From Vibrio ishigakensis (GTDB taxonomy: Bacteria > Pseudomonadota > Gammaproteobacteria > Enterobacterales > Vibrionaceae): a DNA stretch of 64,000 nucleotides. The notes under the pieces were generated by a model. The model worked only from the letters and a program-made list of their open reading frames with translations, had not been told where the DNA came from and did not search any database. The translations under genes and the position numbers were made by a program. The stretch is from positions 2,108,001 through 2,172,000 of the forward strand of contig NZ_AP024881.1 in NCBI RefSeq assembly GCF_024347675.1, read 5' to 3'. Below, in pieces: positions 15,659 to 25,682 of the stretch. The first letter of the stretch is position 1; the number at the start of each line of letters is the position of its first letter.

Positions 15659-16655
15659 ATTTCAGTGAATCAGCTAGCTTACTTACAGCTAGCCCAAAGT
15701 AATAGGAGCGATTCCATTTCATCAACACCTGATAGTTGTCATACACAAGATAGGTGCGACCATTGGGTGAATCCGGCGCTATCAACCAAGCATTTATGTC
15801 CTCGGTTAGCACAGGCAAATCAAAGCCCTGCTGATTGCGAACCCCAAGGGCTTGCCATTCTGCTAATGTCTTGGATTGAGATTTCTGGCGACCGTAAAGC
15901 TGATCAGATAAAGGTTTGGTAACCTTAACCTCACGTCCCCAAGTATATTTGTCATTCCAACCTGATTGGCGCAGATAGTTGGCAGCCGAAGCAAACACAT
16001 CCGTTTCATTGGTCCAGATGTTTTTAGTGCCATCACCGTTGCCATCAGCGGCATAATTCAAAAATGAGCTTGGCATAAACTGGGGTTGTCCCATAGCACC
16101 CGCCCATGAGCCCTTCATCTTATCTGCCGTGATATGGCCTTGGTCGAGAATGGTAAGCGCATCCATCAACTCATTGCGGAAAAAGGTCTCGCGTCTTCCT
16201 TCGAATGCCATAGTGGTCAGCGCATCCACTACGCTGTAGCCACCAGTGAGAGAACCAAAGTTACTCTCAACCCCCCACAGAGCAACGATAAAGCGCGGCT
16301 GTACGCCATATTCATCGCCAATACGCTCTAGCTCTTTTCTGTGTTTGTTGTATTGCTGTTTCGCTTGTTTGACTTTCCAGCCGGGAACAGCGCGGGGAAG
16401 GTACTCTTCTAGAGTAATTTTTTGCTCTGGTTGAGAGCGATCCGCCTTTACAGCCCTGTGTTTAAAGGTGACGTTTTCAAAGGCTTGATTAACGGTGTCA
16501 GGGCGAATGCCCTCTTCTATGGCTTGGCTCTTTAAGGTCTCTACATAGGCCTCAAAGGTAATATCACGATCCACCAAACTGGTGTCTGCGTGGACTGGGG
16601 CAATCAGTGCCCCTAACAACAATCCGAACGTCCCTGTTCTCAGCTTAAAATCCAT
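15657..16655 (-). CDS. Lytic murein transglycosylase, MltB family
   Basis: 332 residues with an N-terminal hydrophobic signal ending AHA at about residue 23 and no lipobox, so a periplasmic soluble form is expected rather than a lipoprotein. The SLT_2 domain carries the catalytic Glu in WGVESNFGSLTG, followed by AMGQPQFMPSSFLNYA and DVFASAANYL blocks typical of MltB. It cleaves the MurNAc-GlcNAc bond to give 1,6-anhydro ends during peptidoglycan turnover. It starts 3 bases after the ycgL stop, so they form an operon. Confidence 0.92.
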   Translation of the reverse strand: MDFKLRTGTFGLLLGALIAPVHADTSLVDRDITFEAYVETLKSQAIEEGIRPDTVNQAFENVTFKHRAVKADRSQPEQKITLEEYLPRAVPGWKVKQAKQQYNKHRKELERIGDEYGVQPRFIVALWGVESNFGSLTGGYSVVDALTTMAFEGRRETFFRNELMDALTILDQGHITADKMKGSWAGAMGQPQFMPSSFLNYAADGNGDGTKNIWTNETDVFASAANYLRQSGWNDKYTWGREVKVTKPLSDQLYGRQKSQSKTLAEWQALGVRNQQGFDLPVLTEDINAWLIAPDSPNGRTYLVYDNYQVLMKWNRSYYFGLAVSKLADSLK

Positions 16656-16658
16656 TTA

Positions 16659-16946
16659 CTACTCCACAGGCTTATCGCCTTGTTGCTTTCTTTGTTTGTA
16701 TTTTTCCAGCTCGTTTTCCGTTGGAGGTGGAAGCTGCAAAAAGTAACCATCTTTGTTCATAGACTCTTTGACCTTTTCTACGTCAACAAGTGCCAAAGAA
16801 CGTGTGGCTAAATTGATCATCATCACAATGACAGGCTTACCAAACATCTGCATCAACTGATCTGGCACCTGACTGAAATCATCCTTCTTAGGAACGTAGA
16901 GGTACATACCCTCTTTTTTACTACTTTTATAAATTGCGCAAATCAT
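16659..16946 (-). CDS. ycgL: YcgL-family protein
   Basis: 95 residues, matching the YcgL domain: [10 protein letters not shown] at the start, [15 protein letters not shown], a FGKPVIVMM strand and the [13 protein letters not shown] tail. The function of this conserved family is unknown. It is divergent from minC, the usual arrangement in gammaproteobacteria, and is followed immediately by the transglycosylase gene. Confidence 0.93.
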   Translation of the reverse strand: MICAIYKSSKKEGMYLYVPKKDDFSQVPDQLMQMFGKPVIVMMINLATRSLALVDVEKVKESMNKDGYFLQLPPPTENELEKYKQRKQQGDKPVE

Positions 16947-17125
16947 AAGATGCCTTGATATATCGAGTGATTTTCTAAAACTGAGAATACAAAAATGTTA
17001 AAAACACCGCTTTATAGGGATTTTGAAGCTAAAAGCACCATTTGACAATAAGATTACTTGTCGACCCACCCGATGAAATATAACATGAATACTCTGAAAT
17101 TGATTATATGCCAAGGCTAGGTTCC

Positions 17126-17785
17126 ATGTCTCAATCTCCAGATCTGAAAGGCAGTAGCTTTCCACTAACCGTGCTTCATATGCACCAGCATGACGCTCAA
17201 TCTGCAATCGCATACCTTGACCAAAAGGTATCCAAGGCTCCTGCATTTTTTAATTCGGCGCCCTTGGTGATCAATCTATCGAACGCTTCCTCTGACCTCG
17301 ACCTCTTTCTACTCAAGCAAGGCATTGAAAACGTCGGCATGATCCCTGTGGGCGTGACCGAATGCAGCGATAAGCATCTCGAGAAATTGGCTCGCGAGTC
17401 AGGCCTTGCAGTAATGACGGGAACCAACCGTCCAGACAAAGCCCCTGCACCTATCACTCCAACCAAGATAGTTCGCACGCCGGTGCGCTCTGGCCAGCAG
17501 ATATACGCTAAAGACAGCGATCTGATAATCCTGAGCCATGTGAGCGCAGGCGCTGAGGTTATCGCAGACGGAAGCATACATATTTACGGCACTTTGCGTG
17601 GTCGTGCTCTTGCGGGCGCAACCGGGCAGGGCGCCTCAATAATCTGCCACAACATGCAAGCAGAATTAGTTTCCATCGCAGGAAACTATTGGCTTAGCGA
17701 GCAAATCGATTCAAACCACTGGGGAGAAAAGGTGATTCTGAGTTTGAAGGATGAAACTCTTCACAGCGAGCTCCTCAAAATTTAA
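17126..17785 (+). CDS. minC: Septum site-determining protein MinC
   Basis: 219 residues. The start [12 protein letters not shown] fits the family; an ATG six codons upstream (17108) has no ribosome site. The N-terminal domain (about 1-110) blocks FtsZ polymers. The C-terminal domain is a beta-helix with repeated glycines ([26 protein letters not shown]) and binds MinD. The two act at the cell poles with MinE. First gene of minCDE, with minD 14 bases downstream. Confidence 0.96.
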   Translation: MSQSPDLKGSSFPLTVLHMHQHDAQSAIAYLDQKVSKAPAFFNSAPLVINLSNASSDLDLFLLKQGIENVGMIPVGVTECSDKHLEKLARESGLAVMTGTNRPDKAPAPITPTKIVRTPVRSGQQIYAKDSDLIILSHVSAGAEVIADGSIHIYGTLRGRALAGATGQGASIICHNMQAELVSIAGNYWLSEQIDSNHWGEKVILSLKDETLHSELLKI

Positions 17786-17799
17786 CTAAGGATAAAATG

Positions 17800-18612
17800 A
17801 TGGCACGTATCATTGTTGTTACTTCAGGCAAAGGCGGCGTAGGGAAAACCACCTCCAGTGCCGCAATCGCGTCAGGCCTTGCGCTAGCAGGCAAAAAAAC
17901 CGCTGTTATCGATTTCGATATCGGCCTACGAAACCTAGACCTTATCATGGGCTGTGAGCGCCGCGTGGTGTATGACTTCGTTAACGTAATCAACGGCGAA
18001 GCGACTCTTAACCAAGCGCTAATCAAAGACAAGCGCACCGATAATCTATTTATTCTTCCTGCATCTCAGACCCGTGACAAAGACGCGCTATCAAAAGAAG
18101 GCGTTCAAGCGGTTCTAGATGATCTGGACGAAATGGGTTTTGACTTCATCATCTGTGACTCACCGGCAGGTATCGAGCAAGGTGCTCTAATGGCGCTTTA
18201 CTTCGCTGATGAAGCCATCGTGACCACTAACCCTGAGGTTTCTTCGGTACGTGACTCAGATCGTATCCTAGGCATTCTGGATTCTAAATCTCGCCGCGCT
18301 GAACTTGGCCTAGACCCAGTTAAAACCCACCTGCTATTGACTCGCTATAACCCGACGCGCGTTAACCAAGGTGAGATGCTGAGCGTACAAGACGTAGAAG
18401 AGATCCTTCACATCGACCTTGTAGGTGTTATCCCTGAGAGCCAAGCAGTTCTAAATGCGTCTAACAAGGGTGTGCCGGTTATCTTTGATAATGAATCTGA
18501 CGCAGGTATGGCTTATTCAGATACCATTCAGCGTCTGCTTGGCGAGACCATTGAGTTCCGCTTCCTAACCGAGCCTAAAAAAGGCATCTTCCAGCGTCTA
18601 TTCGGGGGTTAA
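17800..18612 (+). CDS. minD: Septum site-determining protein MinD, membrane ATPase
   Basis: 270 residues. The deviant Walker A motif GKGGVGKTT is at residues 10-18, with DFDIGLRNLD after it, and the C-terminal FLTEPKKGIFQRLFGG forms the amphipathic membrane-targeting helix. Two ATGs are in tandem; the second gives the family-standard MARIIVVTSG start and better spacing from AAGGA. It recruits MinC to the membrane and is displaced by MinE. Confidence 0.97.
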   Translation: MARIIVVTSGKGGVGKTTSSAAIASGLALAGKKTAVIDFDIGLRNLDLIMGCERRVVYDFVNVINGEATLNQALIKDKRTDNLFILPASQTRDKDALSKEGVQAVLDDLDEMGFDFIICDSPAGIEQGALMALYFADEAIVTTNPEVSSVRDSDRILGILDSKSRRAELGLDPVKTHLLLTRYNPTRVNQGEMLSVQDVEEILHIDLVGVIPESQAVLNASNKGVPVIFDNESDAGMAYSDTIQRLLGETIEFRFLTEPKKGIFQRLFGG

Positions 18613-18615
18613 TCT

Positions 18616-18876
18616 ATGTCACTACTTGAGTTTTTCCGCCCAAAAAAGAAGACCTCGGCGAACCTTGCTAAGGAGCGCCTGCAGATCATCGTTGCTGAGC
18701 GTCGCAGTCAAGACGACCCAGCGCCAGCGTATCTGCCTGAGCTTAAGGCTGATATCCTGAAGGTGATCAGTAAGTACGTTGATGTTGACCCGAACATGGT
18801 CGATGTGAGCTTTGAGCACAAGCACGATGATATCGCTGTTTTGGAGCTCAACGTTAAGCTTCCTGAGGAAGAATAA
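18616..18876 (+). CDS. minE: Cell division topological specificity factor MinE
   Basis: 86 residues. The N-terminal [15 protein letters not shown] carries the membrane-binding and MinD-activating part, with [12 protein letters not shown] next, and the C-terminal dimerisation domain follows. It stimulates MinD ATP hydrolysis and drives pole-to-pole oscillation. It is 3 bases after minD and ends at a strong terminator. Confidence 0.97.
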   Translation: MSLLEFFRPKKKTSANLAKERLQIIVAERRSQDDPAPAYLPELKADILKVISKYVDVDPNMVDVSFEHKHDDIAVLELNVKLPEEE

Positions 18877-18881
18877 GCATT

Positions 18882-18911
18882 AAAAAACGCACCTACCTAG
18901 GTGCGTTTTTT
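18882..18911. terminator. Bidirectional terminator between minE and yecA
   Basis: AAAAAACGCACCT and AGGTGCGTTTTTT arms around ACCT. Confidence 0.92.
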
Positions 18912-18914
18912 GTT

Positions 18915-19520
18915 TTAAGCGCCGTGGCACTTTTTGAATTTCTTGCCGCTTCCGCATGGGCATGGGTCGTTTCGACCCACATCCTTGTATGGGTTTAGAG
19001 ACTGACTCTTGTTCCCTACCATCAACTCGTCTGCCGCTTGCGCTACCTCGTTGATCATAAGGTCTAGCTGAGGCTGAAGGTCACTAAGCCGTGGCAGCTC
19101 TTCAAAGCCCGCTTGCTTCATCTGCTCATGGGTCTGAGCTTCATCCATCAATAGCGACATAGTCGTTAACAGCGCCGATAGCATACGCATGGTACCGTCT
19201 GCGATCTCTAGCTGTTGCCAGTCTTGCTCTACGGTCGGCCATACCGACAGAAAGCCCTCGGCAAAATCAGCTAGATTATCTTGATTGCCTGATGCTAACT
19301 CTAGGGCCGAATACTGGTTCGCCTTGAGCTTGGCAAATTGACCATTGATGTGCTCAACGATAGTCGGCTTAGCCTGTTCAAAATCCTCGCCAAACAGGTC
19401 TGCAGCCCAGTTCTCGGGCTCTAACGGCTTAACCGTCAGGTTCGAAGCCAGTATTGCCCCTTCCCAAAAATAGCCACTCTCACCCTGATAGTCGTCAGCA
19501 AAGCTAATCAAATCGCTCAT
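18915..19520 (-). CDS. yecA: UPF0149 family protein with SEC-C metal-binding tail
   Basis: 201 residues. A helical UPF0149 (YecA/YgfB) domain is followed by the C-terminal SEC-C motif [19 protein letters not shown], which binds zinc through C-x-C...C-H as in SecA. E. coli YecA has the same order and associates with ribosomes; the role is not settled. No membrane or signal segment. It is convergent with minE and divergent from dusC. Confidence 0.88.
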   Translation of the reverse strand: MSDLISFADDYQGESGYFWEGAILASNLTVKPLEPENWAADLFGEDFEQAKPTIVEHINGQFAKLKANQYSALELASGNQDNLADFAEGFLSVWPTVEQDWQQLEIADGTMRMLSALLTTMSLLMDEAQTHEQMKQAGFEELPRLSDLQPQLDLMINEVAQAADELMVGNKSQSLNPYKDVGRNDPCPCGSGKKFKKCHGA

Positions 19521-19655
19521 TTTCTTATTCCAAACTCGAATTTGCGCCTAGTATGAGTGAAAAAGCCTTGGCTCGCTATAGGGCGGGATAATGTCGGTGA
19601 CATTTTAGGCAAAAGCATCTAAAATCGCCCGTCCCTAAATTGAAGGTAGAACCCA

Positions 19656-20612
19656 ATGCGTCTTGTACTCGGCCCTATGGAGGGCGTTCTCGATCACCTA
19701 ATGCGAGAAATCCTTACTGACATTAACGACTATGACCTATGCGTCACTGAGTTCGTGCGCGTCAGTGACCAGCTGCTACCAGACCGTTCCTTCTATAAGC
19801 TCTGCCCAGAGCTACTAACGGGTTCTAAAACCAAATCAGGCACACCAGTACACCTTCAGCTTCTCGGTCAACGCCCAGAGTGGATGGCAGAGAATGCCTA
19901 TAAGGCCTATCAGCTAGGTGCTGCCGGTATCGACCTAAACTTTGGTTGCCCTGCCCGCTTGGTTAACAAGAGCAAGGGCGGCGCTGTGCTTCTAAAAGAG
20001 CCTGAGCTGATGTATCAAATCATCAAGGCGTGTCGCGAGGCAGTGCCATCTGAGGTACCAATTACGGCTAAGATCCGCCTTGGTTGGGAAAACCCAGACG
20101 ACTGCTTTGAGATCGTAAGTGCGGTAGAAAGCGCAGGCGCAAATGAGCTTACTGTGCATGCCCGCACCAAAGAGGGTGGCTATCGCGCCGATCAGATCCG
20201 CTGGGACTATCTCGCTAAGATCCGTCAACACACCAAGATGCCACTTATCGCTAATGGTGAAATCTGGAATTTTGAAGATGGTCAGCGCTGCATCGAAAGC
20301 ACGGGTATCGACTCGCTGATGGTGTGCCGTGGCGCGTTTAACGTGCCTAACCTTGGCAATGTGGTAAAACACAATCAGGCCGTAATGCCTTGGACTGAGG
20401 TAGTGACGCTACTGCTGAAATACTCAGAATATGAGATGAAGGGTGACAAGGGACTTTACTACCCTAACCGCGTCAAACAGTGGTTTGCTTATCTACGCCA
20501 GCAGTACCCTGAAGCGAAAGAGCTGTTCCACAACATCCGCACCTTTAACAAGGCCGCTCCTATCGTGGAACATATTCAGGCCTACCATCAAGAGCTGATG
20601 GCTACCGTTTAA
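19656..20612 (+). CDS. dusC: tRNA-dihydrouridine(16) synthase DusC
   Basis: 318 residues. The FMN barrel is evident with MRLVLGPMEGVLDHLMR at the start, NFGCPA holding the catalytic cysteine, KIRLGW, VHARTK and ANGEIW. The start VLGPMEGV and the overall length favour DusC over DusA or DusB. It reduces U16 of tRNA with NADPH. AAGGTAG precedes the ATG. A single-gene unit. Confidence 0.93.
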   Translation: MRLVLGPMEGVLDHLMREILTDINDYDLCVTEFVRVSDQLLPDRSFYKLCPELLTGSKTKSGTPVHLQLLGQRPEWMAENAYKAYQLGAAGIDLNFGCPARLVNKSKGGAVLLKEPELMYQIIKACREAVPSEVPITAKIRLGWENPDDCFEIVSAVESAGANELTVHARTKEGGYRADQIRWDYLAKIRQHTKMPLIANGEIWNFEDGQRCIESTGIDSLMVCRGAFNVPNLGNVVKHNQAVMPWTEVVTLLLKYSEYEMKGDKGLYYPNRVKQWFAYLRQQYPEAKELFHNIRTFNKAAPIVEHIQAYHQELMATV

Positions 20613-20661
20613 AGATTCGAACAATCGAAAAATTGCCAGCTAGATGCTGGCAATTTTCATT

Positions 20662-22494
20662 CTATAGCTTGATAAGCTCGGCGCCCTTTCCTTCTAGCTT
20701 GGCCACCAGCTCACCATTTTCAATCTTGAAAGATGAGTTAGTCAGAACAGAGGTTGCATCCCCGCTCTCAATACCCAGTTGCCATACTGGGATACGAATC
20801 TCAGCACTATCAGACTTGGTATTGAGCACAGTAATTAGCTTCTCATCACCGAGACTGCGGGCAAACACCAACTGCTCTTCCGCATCCAAGAATAGAATGT
20901 CACCACTTTGTAGTGCCTTGTACTGATGGCGAAGCTCCAGCATCTTCTTGTAGTAAGGAAGCCATTTTGAGGTTTCTACTCGCTCCCATGGGAAGGTGCG
21001 ACGGTTATCTGGATCGTTTTCACCCTCAAGACCCACCTCAGTGCCGTAGTAGAGACAAGGTACGCCTACGTAAGCCATCAAGAATAGACTTGCTTGACTC
21101 ATCAGCTGCTCATCACCCTCAAGAAGAGTAATGAATCTAGCGGTATCGTGGCTATCCAGCTGATTAAGTTGCGCCAACTGGTTATGCCAAGGCACCTTAG
21201 CTTTTGCTTCTAGTAGCCACTGCTTAAACTCTTCGCAGGTCAGCGAGATAGGATCATAAGCGATATCTTGGTTAGCAAAGAAAGCACGCACCGGATGAGC
21301 AAAGCCATAGTAGTTCATGGCGCCGTCTTCCTGATCACCTTGCAACCATGAAGTTGCCTCAAAGAAGTGCTCACCAAGCACCAAGGCGTCTTGGTTTTCT
21401 TGTTTGGTGGCTTCGCGGAATGCCTTCACATAGTGAGCATTGTTATACGCGCCCTTACCCTCACCCAACATATGTATCACATCGAAACGCCAGCCATCGA
21501 TATTGTAAGGCGGTCGTAGCCAGTGCTTGATCACTGCATCTTGTGAGTCATAGATGTACTCACGTACTTCTGGATTGTCGAAGTTGAGCACGGGAAGATT
21601 GGACACCCCATTCCAACCTTCATAGTTCTGGCTATCACCATCGAAGAAGTAATAGTCGCGATATTTAGAGTCTGTGTTATGGAAAGCCCCACCCTCAAAA
21701 CGGCCACTCTTATCAAACCAAGGGTGCTCCGCTGACGTATGGTTAAATACCGCATCTAGCACGATACGCATACCGCGGCGATGCACCTCTTGGCAAAGCT
21801 CAGCCAACTCCTCATTGGTGCCGATGTGCGGGTCGACGTTAAAGTAGTCTGTGGTGTCGTATTTGTGGTTACTGAGCGAGCTAAATACTGGATTTAGGTA
21901 CAAGGTGGTGATGCCTAGCTCTTGCAGGTAATCCAGTTTGGAATATACGCCCGCAATATCGCCGTTAAAGAACTGTACCGACATTGAGCTATCTTGGTTT
22001 ATTGGCGTGCCCCATTCGGACTCCACTGCCGGCACCGTACCATCCTTAATGGCGTATTCACCAGTGCGCACGCCAATCCCTGGATTGCCATTGCAGAAAC
22101 GGTCAGGGAAGATCTGATAGAAAACCTGGCTTTGTACCCAATCAGCCGGACGGTGCTCAGCATTAAACTTAAAGTGATACTCTTTTGGCGGAATGCGGTT
22201 GGTCACGCCACGGGCATCCAGCCAGTATTGCGCCGTTGTGGTTTGCACCTTAAATACATAGTGGGTCACGTCTCTATCTTGGTTGATAGGAAAGCGTGCC
22301 TGCCAAGTTTGTAGCCTACCCTTATCCTCAAGCTGAGACATTTCTACGAAGAACTGCTCGTTATCCGGCTCGTGCCTAAGCACTACCTTACTGATGTCTT
22401 GGATAGGTTCAATGTGCAGGGTGACGGTCAGATGTGTGCCGTCAAACGATAAGCCATCCTCGGATTGCGGATGGAATAGGAAAGGCATTGTCAT
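20662..22494 (-). CDS. malZ: Maltodextrin glucosidase (GH13)
   Basis: 610 residues from the ATG at 22494, which has GGAG seven bases before it; the longer frame begins with TTG. Close to E. coli MalZ throughout: an N-terminal beta domain, then FYQIFPDRF, HKYDT, DAVFNH, the nucleophile Asp in DGWRFDVIHMLGE, the acid Glu in VLGEHFFEA and the third Asp in LDSHDTARF. It removes glucose from the reducing end of maltodextrins in the cytosol. No other mal genes are adjacent. Confidence 0.92.
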   Translation of the reverse strand: MTMPFLFHPQSEDGLSFDGTHLTVTLHIEPIQDISKVVLRHEPDNEQFFVEMSQLEDKGRLQTWQARFPINQDRDVTHYVFKVQTTTAQYWLDARGVTNRIPPKEYHFKFNAEHRPADWVQSQVFYQIFPDRFCNGNPGIGVRTGEYAIKDGTVPAVESEWGTPINQDSSMSVQFFNGDIAGVYSKLDYLQELGITTLYLNPVFSSLSNHKYDTTDYFNVDPHIGTNEELAELCQEVHRRGMRIVLDAVFNHTSAEHPWFDKSGRFEGGAFHNTDSKYRDYYFFDGDSQNYEGWNGVSNLPVLNFDNPEVREYIYDSQDAVIKHWLRPPYNIDGWRFDVIHMLGEGKGAYNNAHYVKAFREATKQENQDALVLGEHFFEATSWLQGDQEDGAMNYYGFAHPVRAFFANQDIAYDPISLTCEEFKQWLLEAKAKVPWHNQLAQLNQLDSHDTARFITLLEGDEQLMSQASLFLMAYVGVPCLYYGTEVGLEGENDPDNRRTFPWERVETSKWLPYYKKMLELRHQYKALQSGDILFLDAEEQLVFARSLGDEKLITVLNTKSDSAEIRIPVWQLGIESGDATSVLTNSSFKIENGELVAKLEGKGAELIKL

Positions 22495-22616
22495 GCAAAC
22501 TCCAGAGCGGAACAATTTGCACTCAAGGTAGAGAAAGTTAGGGATATAAAAAAGCGCGATTCGTTACAAGTCTGCACGTGATCACGCTTTGTAGAGCTAT
22601 TGATTTGAGTAAGGAA

Positions 22617-23411
22617 CTAGCTCAGAAGTAGGCTGTCATCGGTGAGCTCTTCACCACGAACCTTAGTGAACATCTCAAGAAGATCCGGCACCTGCATATT
22701 AGCACGCTGCTCACCTGCTACATCCAACACAATCTCACCCTGATGGAGCATCACAGTGCGGTCACCGCAAGCCAGAGCATCCTTCATCGAGTGAGTTACC
22801 ATCATGGCGGTAAGGTTAAACTCCTTGATGATCTTCTTGGTCAAGTCGATAACAAAAGCGGCCATTCTTGGGTCAAGGGCTGCGGTATGCTCATCCAAAA
22901 GCAGTAGCTTACTCTCAGACAGTGTTGCCATAACCAAACTGACTGCCTGACGTTGACCACCGGAAAGCAAACCTATGTTATCTCCAAGGCGGTCTTCAAG
23001 GCCTAAACCTAGAATAGCGATACGGTCTTGGAATACCTTACGGCGCTTGCTAGAAAGCGCTAAGCTCCAACCGCGTCTTAGACCTCGGCGATACGCCAGT
23101 GCCATATTTTCCTCTATGGTCAGGTCACCACAGGTCCCTGCTAGCGGGTCTTGGAATACTCGCGCGCACAGATCAGCCCTTTGGTCGACACTGCGACGGG
23201 TCACATCATTGCCATCGATGATCACCTGACCATCAATCATAGGGGTCTCACCGGTGACTGCGCCTAGCAAAGTGGATTTACCCGCGCCGTTGGAACCGAT
23301 AACGGTGAGAAACTCATGCTCAGGCACCACAAGGTCCACCCCACGCAGGGCGCGGTTCTCCAAAATCGTGCCGGGGTTGAAGGTAACCTGAATATTTTTA
23401 AGCTCTATCAT
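22617..23411 (-). CDS. ABC transporter ATP-binding protein (COG1101-type)
   Basis: 264 residues. Walker A GSNGAGKST near residue 40, Q-loop region, signature LSGGQRQA and Walker B LLLLDEHTAAL are all intact. It powers the importer whose permease and binding protein lie upstream. The gene overlaps the permease gene end by 4 bases, showing tight coupling. The set belongs to the poorly characterised family (COG1101/4120/2984) that includes the predicted tryptophan transporter TrpXYZ. Confidence 0.88.
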   Translation of the reverse strand: MIELKNIQVTFNPGTILENRALRGVDLVVPEHEFLTVIGSNGAGKSTLLGAVTGETPMIDGQVIIDGNDVTRRSVDQRADLCARVFQDPLAGTCGDLTIEENMALAYRRGLRRGWSLALSSKRRKVFQDRIAILGLGLEDRLGDNIGLLSGGQRQAVSLVMATLSESKLLLLDEHTAALDPRMAAFVIDLTKKIIKEFNLTAMMVTHSMKDALACGDRTVMLHQGEIVLDVAGEQRANMQVPDLLEMFTKVRGEELTDDSLLLS

Positions 23412-24325
23412 GTTGCCTCCGATGAATTACGCGCCGCTTTCAGTCTCTGCTTGGTTTTATATTGGCTCTTCATCTTCGGAGCGATGAGCGCAACGGCAAC
23501 CAGAACCGCTGTGACTAGGTTTAGATCCGATGCCTGCAGGCCAAACATGCCGGTGCTAAGGGCAAAGGCCACAGCAAGGCGGTATAGCACTGAGCCGACA
23601 ATAACTGCGGTTACTGCCACCCAGATCTTTCTACCGGGAATCAAGGTTTGACCGAGAATCACAGCCGCTAAACCGACCACGATAGTACCCACACCTGAGG
23701 TCACATCTGCAAAGCTGTTGGTCTGTGCGAACAGTGCACCAGCAAAGCCAACAAAACCGTTAGACAGTGCGAGACCAAAGTAGGTATAAAACGCCGTGCT
23801 GCCACCTTGCGCTCGAACCATACGGGCGTTCACGCCCGTCGCTCGTAGCCCAAGGCCAAAATCACTATTGAGTAGACGTACAATAAAAAATGCCGACAAA
23901 AGCACTAATACACCCACCACCAGCGGGCGCATCAACATAGGATCCCCAAGGGATTCAAATGGCGTCAAGATGGTATCTTCGCCAAGTAATGCCATGTTCG
24001 GTCGACCCATGATGCGGATATTGATCGAGAATGCTGCGATCATGGTTAAGATGGATGCCAGTAGATGCAGGATGCCACAGCGCACCGCTAGGAAAGCCGT
24101 CACCCAACCTGTCATGCCACCGGCGATGATCGCCATACCTGTAGCAATCCAAGGGTTAATACCCGCTACAATCGCGGTAGCGGCTACCGCTGCACCCATA
24201 GGGAAAGAGCCGTCAACGCTAAGATCGGGAAAGTCGAGAACACGGAAGGTAAGGTATACCCCGAGGGCAACTAGGCCATAGATAAGGCCAATTTCAAGAG
24301 CGCCAAAAAACGCAAAAGCAGACAT
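23408..24325 (-). CDS. ABC transporter permease (COG4120-type)
   Basis: 305 residues from the ATG at 24325, with AAGGAG five bases before it; the longer frame adds 11 residues with no site. It has about eight to nine hydrophobic segments and the branched-chain-type permease pattern GLVALGVYLTFRVLDFPDLSV near the start. It forms the membrane channel of the three-gene importer. Substrate unproven. Confidence 0.86.
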   Translation of the reverse strand: MSAFAFFGALEIGLIYGLVALGVYLTFRVLDFPDLSVDGSFPMGAAVAATAIVAGINPWIATGMAIIAGGMTGWVTAFLAVRCGILHLLASILTMIAAFSINIRIMGRPNMALLGEDTILTPFESLGDPMLMRPLVVGVLVLLSAFFIVRLLNSDFGLGLRATGVNARMVRAQGGSTAFYTYFGLALSNGFVGFAGALFAQTNSFADVTSGVGTIVVGLAAVILGQTLIPGRKIWVAVTAVIVGSVLYRLAVAFALSTGMFGLQASDLNLVTAVLVAVALIAPKMKSQYKTKQRLKAARNSSEAT

Positions 24326-24396
24326 AAAAACTCCTTCTCTGCTTAAACCCCAAGCCAAGCTTGGGAAAGTGCGGAGGCAAGCTCCGCACCGTTCGA

Positions 24397-25362
24397 TTAT
24401 TTAACGCTTGTCGCGCGCGCCATTACCGCTTCAGGGATTTTAACCCCTAGCTTGTCTGCCGCTGTTTTATTGATAACAAGGTCTGAGCCTTTGGCTACCT
24501 TAACGTCCATCTCACCTGGTTTCTTACCATCCAGGATGTCCGCTACGTAGTCAGCTGTTTGCACACCGATTTGATAGTAATCAAAGCCAAGGCTTGCGAT
24601 TGCGCCGCGCTCAACATAAGAAGTCGCTGCGCCAAATACAGGTGTCTTAGCTTGGTTGGCAGTTACGATCATACCTTCGATGGCACTGGCTACCGTGTTG
24701 TCGATAAGGGCATAGATAACGTCAGAATTCTCTACGATCGCTTGGGTAGCACTCTGAACATCTGCACTCTTAAGCGCAGTCGCTTCAACAATTTTCAGAC
24801 CGTGCTTCTCAGCACTCTCTTTAAGAAGCTTCATTAGGCTCACTGCATTCGCCTCACCTGGGTTGTACACCACACCTATGGTTTTCACATCCGGCATGAT
24901 CTCTTGGATAAGCTCAACGTGCTGATTAACAGGAGAAAGGTCAGAAAGGCCAGTCACGTTCTTACCCGGTTGCTCTAGTTGTTTAACTAGCTTTGCACCC
25001 ACAGGGTCAGTTACTGCGGTAAATACCACTGGGATGTCGCGGGTTGCAGATACTAGTGCCTGAGCAGTAGGGGTAGCGATACCCACTAGCACGTCTGGGC
25101 GCTCACCCACATATTGGCGCGCAATCTGAACGGCAATCGCTGGGTTACCCTGCGCGGTTTTATAATCAAACTCTAGGTTTTTGCCCTCTTCATAGCCATG
25201 CGCTTTTAGGCCATCGACTAAACCTTGGCGGGTAGCATCCAATGCAGGGTGTTCAACGATCTGAGAAACCGCAACCTTTGCAGTTTTAGCCAGTACGCTG
25301 GTGCTAGTGATTAAGGTGGCACCAATCAGGCAAGCTGCGGCGAGTATTTTGTTTGTTTTCAT
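24397..25362 (-). CDS. ABC transporter substrate-binding protein (PF04392 family)
   Basis: 321 residues from the ATG at 25362 (GGAG five bases upstream). A Sec signal runs to about residue 25 (...STSVLA). The mature part has the two-lobe ABC_sub_bind pattern: VEHPALDATRQGLVDGL, PTAQALVSAT and PVVFTAVTDPVGAKLV. Members are predicted to bind aromatic amino acids (TrpX) or other ligands. It is the first gene of the importer operon, 71 bases before the permease. Confidence 0.86.
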   Translation of the reverse strand: MKTNKILAAACLIGATLITSTSVLAKTAKVAVSQIVEHPALDATRQGLVDGLKAHGYEEGKNLEFDYKTAQGNPAIAVQIARQYVGERPDVLVGIATPTAQALVSATRDIPVVFTAVTDPVGAKLVKQLEQPGKNVTGLSDLSPVNQHVELIQEIMPDVKTIGVVYNPGEANAVSLMKLLKESAEKHGLKIVEATALKSADVQSATQAIVENSDVIYALIDNTVASAIEGMIVTANQAKTPVFGAATSYVERGAIASLGFDYYQIGVQTADYVADILDGKKPGEMDVKVAKGSDLVINKTAADKLGVKIPEAVMARATSVK

Positions 25363-25633
25363 CTTATCTCCTTGATGTAACAACCAGTTGGGTTGAAGAG
25401 TCCTTGGTCCACTAAACGCAGAAAGCTGTGGAAAACTTAACCATTATTACCAGTTATCGTGCGATGAATCTATATTTTGAGCGCATTTGTAACCACTTTT
25501 TAAGCAAAAGGTTAAAAAGTTATAAATTAGTTCAAATAACGCAAACGTTTGAATGTAGGAGATTGGGTATATCAAAAAATGTGTGCTACTTCGGGAATGG
25601 AATGTAACTTCGCAATATTGGAAGGAACTGGGC
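25363..25633. other. Intergenic region, promoter side of the ABC importer operon
   Basis: About 270 AT-rich bases. A 67-codon open frame (25447-25650, minus) runs into the yfbV terminator and has no ribosome site, so it was not called. No T-box, trp operator or riboswitch is recognised. Confidence 0.4.
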
Positions 25634-25664
25634 ATAAAAAAAGCAGTCACTGTGGACTGCTTTT
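25634..25664 (-). terminator. Intrinsic terminator of yfbV
   Basis: AAAAGCAGTC and GACTGCTTTT arms; the minus strand ends in seven T residues. Confidence 0.85.
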
Positions 25665-25682
25665 GAAAGGTCTTAATAAAGG

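Noticed and set aside
20633..20926. Plus-strand open frames opposite malZ
   Set aside because: They are antisense shadows of a well-supported gene with clear catalytic motifs.
25447..25650. 67-codon open frame after yfbV
   Set aside because: It runs into the yfbV terminator and has no ribosome site or protein-like composition.
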